A stretch of DNA of 64,000 nucleotides from Macrotrachela quadricornifera (lineage: Eukaryota > Rotifera > Eurotatoria > Philodinida > Philodinidae). The DNA lies in NCBI GenBank assembly GCA_022393335.1, contig JAJEKB010001372.1:92189-156188 (forward strand). Reading direction: 5' to 3'. Below, piece by piece: positions 57,701-64,000 of this stretch. The notes below the pieces were generated by a model, which saw only the letters and a list, made by a program, of their open reading frames with translations, was not told where the DNA came from and did no database searches. Numbering within the stretch: position 1 is the stretch's first letter; every line of letters starts with the position of its first letter. The position numbers were made by a program, and so were the translations under genes.

Positions 57701-60700
57701 AATTGAAGCAAGACCAAATTTTTCATTAATTATCTGTTCTTCATTATCATTTGATTCAGCCTTTTCTTTTGCTAAATGTAATAACATTTCGGCATTTTTT
57801 GCACGACCATTCATTACAGCAATATGTAAGGGAGAATTACCACCACGATCAACATCATGAAAACTAATTTGTCTATTCAAAATTAAAAATTTCTTTTTTT
57901 TTTGTTTTTCATAAATATTTCATATTAATTTTACTTTAATAATAGATATTCAAGTGGATCTGATCCTTCACATGCAGCAGCAAAATGTATTGGTCGTCGT
58001 TCATATTTATCTAAAATATTATATTCTGGCATCATATTTAATAATTGTTTTAAATATTTTGCATTTGGATTTATTGCTGCACAATGTATTGGTGTTATCT
58101 ATATCAATATAATTTAAAATAGTAAATTAAAAAAGGTTAAAAACTATTTACCATATAATTTGATCTACTTTTTTTAATAACACTTGATGCACGATTAATT
58201 GTTATATCTTCATTATCATAAAGTAAAACCTTGAAAACAAAAGAAATATTTTAGATAAAAGAAATTTTTTATTATGATATTATTTAATTAAAACAAACTT
58301 GATGATGAAGATAATTAAAACCATGAAATATATTATCTTTAATATCACCAATAATACTTGCACCTAATTTACGATTACCAGCTCGAATTATTTTATGAAT
58401 ATTATCATAAATGCCATCATGCTAGAAAATATGGATAAAGATCTTTTGAATAATTGAAAAAAAATTTCTTTTACTGCATCAGTAAATCTTTTGAAAAGTA
58501 AATCATACATTTCACGTGAACAATTATTTGCTATAGCATAACAACATATTTCACTACCATCCTCGGTTTGGAATGGTTCCATTGTATCCTAAGAAAAACG
58601 AATCATTGAATATATGCATGTAAATAAAAAAAAATTATTGATTCGATCATATTTATAGAACAATGTTGTCTAGACTATGTTAAGTCTGATTCTCAATATC
58701 CATGTTATCTTTTTCTTCCTATCTGGTCTATTCCATATTTTCCGCCTTTTCGCAAATAAATCTTAGTTGCTTCTGTTGAACATAGTTGAAACGAATCTAT
58801 CATTATCTTTAGTAGAATAATCTTTATTTCGTTTTTGTATATGATAAATATCTATTCCAGAAGTTTTGTTATGCAATACTGGATACGATATATCAAAAGA
58901 TTTCCTAACATTTTATTGCCTAAGCAATCCTGTTTAAATACAAACTGATACAAGATTTTCGCAGTTTGAAATGTTTTGTTACATATATTTGGGCGGATTT
59001 CAAACGGAATATTGAGTTATTCTTATGTCAATCCAAACATTATGTTCGATGATGAAGACATTTGACACTATACACCATTCTTAGAAATATCATAGTGTGA
59101 AGTTTGTTCGTCTTTATTTCAAATTTACATCTTTTCACATAATATCTTATATCCTACGTTCGATCTGTATATCCATGTTTTCATGTAGTAGTTCTATTTC
59201 TTTTTTTTTCATACTATTCTAATTAATACACTTATTCGAAAGTCACCGTCTGTGCAGAATCAGTACATTGAGAATCTTTACGAAAGTAAAAGGAAAAAAA
59301 ATAATTTACTTTATTTAATGCATTATTGCCTTCTTTTGCTCCACGACTTGCCATTATTTGAGCTGTACGAAAACCCAATGTATGAATATTTGCTCTGAAT
59401 TAGAAAAAAAAGAATTTCTGGTTTTTAGTCAATAAAAAATTGAAAGCATTTATTTACCTTCCTGTACTTTGTGTTGCCATTGAAACAGTTGGAAAAGGAC
59501 ATCGATTTTTTTTCGGTGATTTCATATCATCAAGTAAAATTTTAACCATTTGAATATTATCATTTTTAACAGCATAATGAATTGCTGTTAAGTCATTATG
59601 AAGACTGCGTTGTATATGTACCTATTAAATAAAACATAAAATTTTTGTATTTTCTAATCATTATTCTTTACCGAACAAACATGATCCACATCATTAATAA
59701 GACTTTTTAAAAGTTTTACATCATTGATTAATACAGCACGAATAGCTAATTTACCTTGAACAAACGATGAAATAAATGGTACATGCAAACTAAAGAAAAA
59801 TTGATACAATTCTTTTCAAATTTATCTTATCAAATTGTTTTACTTGTCTTCGAAAAATGGTTCTTTATGATAATCTGTTAATGCTATATTTGCTTTCAGT
59901 GAACGATTACTTTCTACTTTAAATAATTGTGCTTTTCGCACTTTAGGTGGTTTTTTTGCTAAAAGATATTTAATAGTTATTTAATTAAAACTATTTCAAT
60001 TAAAAAATATACCCTTTTTCTTTGATTTTCCTGTTTCATTTTCATCATCATCATCATCATCTATCGTGGAAGTATTCTTTTTTCTTCCTCGTTTTTGTGT
60101 AGCTAAATTATAATAAATTCTTGATTGAATTTTTAAAAATAAAGAAAAATTTACGAATTGTATCACCAGACGTATCAGATGTTTTACGTGCTCGTTTTTT
60201 TGCTGGTTGTCGACGTGATTTTTTTTTATCTGATGTAAGTTTTCGTTTTTTACTTTTTGAAGATATTGCTGGTGATGATGAACTAGACGAACTATCACTT
60301 TCATTACTTGATTCAAAATGTATATGCGTTGATGATTTTTTTGTATTTTTATGAGAATGTTCAGTTGATAAATCCATCATATCATCAGATGAACTTGATT
60401 CATCCCGAATTGATTTTTCTAATAAACGTTTAGTTTCAACAATATCTTGTTTTTTTAATGAAATTGTATCATCATTATGATAAATAACATCTGATATTTC
60501 AGTTAAAATTGTATCTGAATCAAGTGTATCTTTATAATCTAATTTAAAATGTGTATTTATACTAATTTTTGTATCATCACCATTTTCACCGACTACAGAA
60601 CACCAACGAATATGAATTGTTTTCGTATTTGTATAAACATTTTGTAAAACTTGACAAAGATAAAATGAATCGGATGGACTTCGACAAGTAATAAATGTTT

Positions 60701-61438
60701 TCTTGTTATATAGAAGATCATCATCATCAACTGATGAAGATGATTCTGATTCATTATCAATCGTGTCTTCAGTTGATGAGTCTGATGATGATGATGATAT
60801 ATCATCACCATTAAGTCGACGATAATTAATTACATTTGTAGTAGTATAACGATCGGATTGAACATCCTTAGAAAAATTAATTAAGTTTAAACAATTTTTT
60901 GTTAACAATCTATGGTATTAATTCTCAAGATTCATTATTTACTTAGAAAATAAATACATCTTCTATAGAATATGCTAGTATGATACAATCATATTCTTAA
61001 GGTAAAAATCATCAAAAGATGGTAGCTCTATTTTAAACTTACATTCCAATATTTTCCATCTAATCCTGTTTGTATGGGTTCTCTTCGTCGATTACCATAA
61101 GTATTTTTGTTCTTTGTTCGATTCTGTTTCTAAAATAAAAATTTGTTTTATAATTAATTATCTAAACTACTCTTGAATCTAATATTACTCGTTTATTTTT
61201 AATTGTTTTTTTGACTTGATTTTTTTTAACTTTACGTTGAGTCGATGCGTCAGTCGTATCATCACTTTCATATTTAGGTACCAAAGATTGCTTATCTTTT
61301 GCACGTTTCTTAAATAGAGTAAAAAATGAAATAAACATAAAAACAATAGAATAAATTGACTTTAACAACCTTTTTGGGTAATGTTTTTTTCTTTACCATT
61401 ATAAATTCGTCATCACTTGATGAAGTACTTGTATCCAT
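51712..61438 (-). CDS. Ankyrin-WGR-PARP poly(ADP-ribose) polymerase (PME-5 type)
   Basis: I resolve 24 exons in consistent phase, from ATG 61438 to TAG 51712, giving about 2521 residues. Introns are mostly 48-90 nt; one of about 720 nt lies at 58589-59309. Order: acidic, Ser/Asp-rich N-terminus; a folded beta-rich segment at about 130-230 (TFITCRSPSDSFYLCQVLQN); basic stretches like nuclear signals (KSKKRKLTSDKKKSRRQPAK); many ankyrin repeats from about 350 to 1900 (LTPLMLACQKGYLNIVKYLI); an acidic run near 1110; a WGR domain near 2056 (FLFTRWGRIGDGGGQYQL); the PARP helical regulatory domain; and the catalytic domain. The H-Y-E triad is complete: LLWHGTG (about 2353), GIYTAD (about 2387), NEYIVY (Glu about 2502). 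This is the layout of nematode PME-5, a tankyrase-like enzyme that also has WGR. An acidic insert (about 18 Asp/Asn residues) lies inside the catalytic domain. Confidence 0.9.
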
Positions 61439-63168
61439 ATTAAATCTATTTTAGTTTTCAAAAATAAATTTAACAATATTAAAAGTTAATAGACTATAAA
61501 ATTCCACTAGATATTTGAAAAGAGTAAAGATGTGAATGTTTTCAGCTTACATTCGAAGCACATATATATAGATGTAAGTATACAATAAAGAACAGAAATA
61601 TGCGTGATTTCATTATGGTGGTGCAATACCGTACCTTGTGGTTTTGCCATTGGTAACTGTAAAGCACATAAAAAGATTTTTTTCATTGAATTTGTTCGTC
61701 AACAAATTATCTGAGAGTTTTGCATAGATGGCAATATTTTACATAAATAAAATAAAAATAAAATACAAATTTCTATGCGATATAAGACAAAAAAATATTA
61801 TACGTTAATATTAAACATCATTCTTTTTAAATGTTGCTTGAATTAAATAAGATTTTTTATCTAATATAATGAACTCATCAGTCTAATTTCAGTTTATATG
61901 AGTACATGACATGCATGCTAATATCATTCATTGGTTTATATGTTAAAACAAATGCAACTTCTATTGCAATAACATCACATGTTATAAGAAATAAAATCAA
62001 TGTAACCCTTCTCCATAATTATTCATATATCATTCAATAAAAACTTTAATAGTCAATGAATTATATGAGAAAGAATAGATTCATCAATTCAATAAACTTA
62101 CTATAAGTGGATTTAGTAACAAAATAAAATTAACAAACAGTATTTATGTAGAATAATGTAATTTTAAACCATATTTATATAATGTCTGTCTGTATGATAT
62201 AAAACGAATTAACTATGATCAATAATGAAATCATGCAAAATTATAAGTATCATGGATTATTGGATAATCTTTTATTAACTTAAAAAAAATAAATATACAA
62301 TAAAGTTAATTGCTAATTTCTATACATTTCTTTCAATCTATTCGATTTTCTTACAAACAAATATAATAATAAACTTTATATGAATGTTCACAACAAAGTA
62401 GTCATTTTATGATGTATGATTATTTCATTTTATCATTTTATATCTTTTTATAAAAGACCTGTTGGATACAAATAACTTATAAAACATTTTTTTTTATTAA
62501 TTTATTCTTTTATGAACAAATATATACATATATGTTCTATTAATGAAGAAAAAAATTAATTAAATATCATTTTGTATTTCTTTGATCGATGACAATACCA
62601 TCAAACAATATGGAAATTAAAAAAAACATAGTAATAAATCGTAATTGTCGACTAGCAGACACATTAGTAATATAGCAGTTGGTCAGTCTCTCGAAATGTG
62701 ACACTAATTGACTCAGTTGTGCACATAAATCAGTATGTTGTGTGATATAAAAAGCGAAAAGAGACTTGTCATTGAAGTGTTAGAAAGACTCGTAAACTCC
62801 CACCAACGAAGAAAGAGTGAAAGAGAGAGAGAAGAAAAAAAAATGAATGACTGAACATTTTTCTTCTCTTTCTGTTCATATATAACCAATCATGATTAAT
62901 CTCTCTCTTTCTGCTTCTTCTTTTTTCTTTGTATGAATATTGATATTCTCATCGTTACCAACACCTTCATTTCTAACTACGCAATACATATACATAGAAG
63001 AATCGTCAACACTTGTTGTTTTTCTCCTATCTTATCCTCGAATCAGATCTTATCAAGTCAATGAGAAGATTTACAACAATATATTATATTGATTAATATA
63101 TATAAATCATTTAAACCATGTTCTTACATTGACACATTCATACGATCGATTGTTTCATTTTATAAGCA
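61439..63168. other. Intergenic between divergent PARP and Wnt genes
   Basis: AT-rich, about 1.7 kb, holding both promoters. A purine-rich strand segment near 62815-62845 (GAAAGAGAGAGAGAAG) is followed by pyrimidine-rich sequence at 62860-62935 (CTCTCTCTTTCTGCTTCTTC), which could be initiator-region or triplex-prone DNA. No frames. Confidence 0.4.
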
Positions 63169-64000
63169 ATGAAGATATCATTTTTATTTCTCTTTACTTT
63201 AATCAATTCAAGCGAACAATGGCTGTAAGTAATATTAAGGCATAAATCTTCAATCCGTTGACATATCTCATAGTATATATTTTTTTTTAATCAATGTCAC
63301 GGATGAATGAGATACGGCTCATTAGCTTTCTCTCTCTTTCCCTCTTATTTTAAATAGAAAACCTTATATTTCATTTAATTTGTCTTGCGAGAATATAAAT
63401 GAGAGGAAACGATGATCATGAATTACGTAATGAACGTAACAAAAATCATCTGTATGCATTTCGACATGCACATAACTCATTATTTGATATTTCTATCATT
63501 CTTTACTTATGCATATTAAAGAAGAATAGGAAACATTTAAGCACGTTCACAAGTCGTTTGATTTAGCTCATTGAATACATATATAATAAGACAAGAAAAA
63601 AAGAAATAAAAAGAAAGATCAATGATCTCTCCATGTGGGTAAAACAAACATATAGACAGCATGTGGTTATCATTTCAAATATCTTTTATTTACATTTAAA
63701 AAAAAATATAAATGTTTATTGATCATAAAATTAAACTTGGACAAATATGTCATAAAATTTTGAAGGTCAAGTGACCATATGTGAATTAAAATTTTTTTCA
63801 TTTTTTTTTTATTTTTAGAACAATAATTCAAGTATCTGATATATCATTTGCTACACAAGGTCTTTGTCATACTCAATATGGTCTTAGTTATAGACAAATA
63901 CGTTTTTGTCAAAGAAATGAAGCTATTATGCCATTTATACGTTTTGGTACAAATTTAGCATTAGAAGAATGTAAATTACAATTTAAAAATCGTCATTGGA
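63169..64000 (+). CDS. Wnt ligand, 5' part, cut by window end
   Basis: Exon 1 (63169-63224, phase 2, GTAAGT donor) codes a signal peptide, MKISFLFLFTLINSSEQW. Exon 2 starts at 63819 after TTTTTAG and runs past the window. It reads GLCHTQYGLSYRQIRFCQRN, EAIMPFIRFGTNLALEEC and KLQFKNRHW, matching the start of every Wnt (GLxxxQxxxCxxxxxxMxxVxxGAxxxxxECQxQFRxRRWNC). Secreted Wnt ligands are lipid-modified and bind Frizzled receptors. Too little is present to assign a subfamily. The intron is 594 nt. Confidence 0.85.

Noticed and set aside
60121..60354. Plus-strand 77-codon frame
   Set aside because: Antisense of the Ser/Lys-rich PARP exon.
1..64000. CRISPR arrays, rRNA or tRNA genes, operons
   Set aside because: No spaced direct-repeat array of that kind, no rRNA signature and no cloverleaf that I could support. 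Genes are spliced and eukaryotic.

Overview
The window is 64 kb of AT-rich animal nuclear DNA, most likely from a bdelloid rotifer (inference). The signs are host genes with very short introns (about 49-67 nt), a plant-type DYW pentatricopeptide gene of a kind reported from bdelloids, an ADP-ribosyltransferase gene, leucine-rich repeats coded one per exon, and many DNA-transposon remnants beside a LINE. A Wnt gene and a WGR-PARP gene with ankyrin repeats confirm a metazoan host. There is one 100-base assembly gap (25394-25493).

Left part, 1-16 kb: a DUF3431-like fragment, two small inverted-repeat elements, a decayed leucine-rich-repeat gene (minus), a nine-exon DYW-PPR gene (minus, 4973-7685), and an ADP-ribosyltransferase fused to a dynein-light-chain-like domain (minus, 9628-11095). 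These are followed by two broken fragments: the N-terminus of a Cys-loop receptor and a quinone-oxidoreductase-like piece.

Middle part, 15-37.5 kb: mobile-element territory. A four-helix membrane-protein gene (minus, 16392-24706) has two introns of 3-4 kb filled with terminal-inverted-repeat elements, two further elements lie just beyond its 5' end, and a TTAA-flanked one lies past its 3' end. Then come a gapped hAT-type element with an 8-bp duplication, a decayed MULE transposase, and a 4.96-kb LINE (32579-37534) with a poly(A) tract and a 14-bp target-site duplication.

Right part, 37.5-64 kb: a 5-kb stretch without genes, then a gene-dense block. It holds a small tail-anchored protein, a BamE-fold-like protein, a small type I membrane protein, an EEPD1-like nuclease, a DUF2439 (Mte1/Dbl2/ZGRF1-type) protein and a 24-exon, 2521-residue ankyrin-WGR-PARP. 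The window ends inside a Wnt gene. The nuclease, DUF2439 and PARP genes sit side by side over 13 kb, and all belong to families with roles in replication-fork and DNA-damage responses. Exon models were built by eye from splice sites and reading phase; no alignment or search was run.
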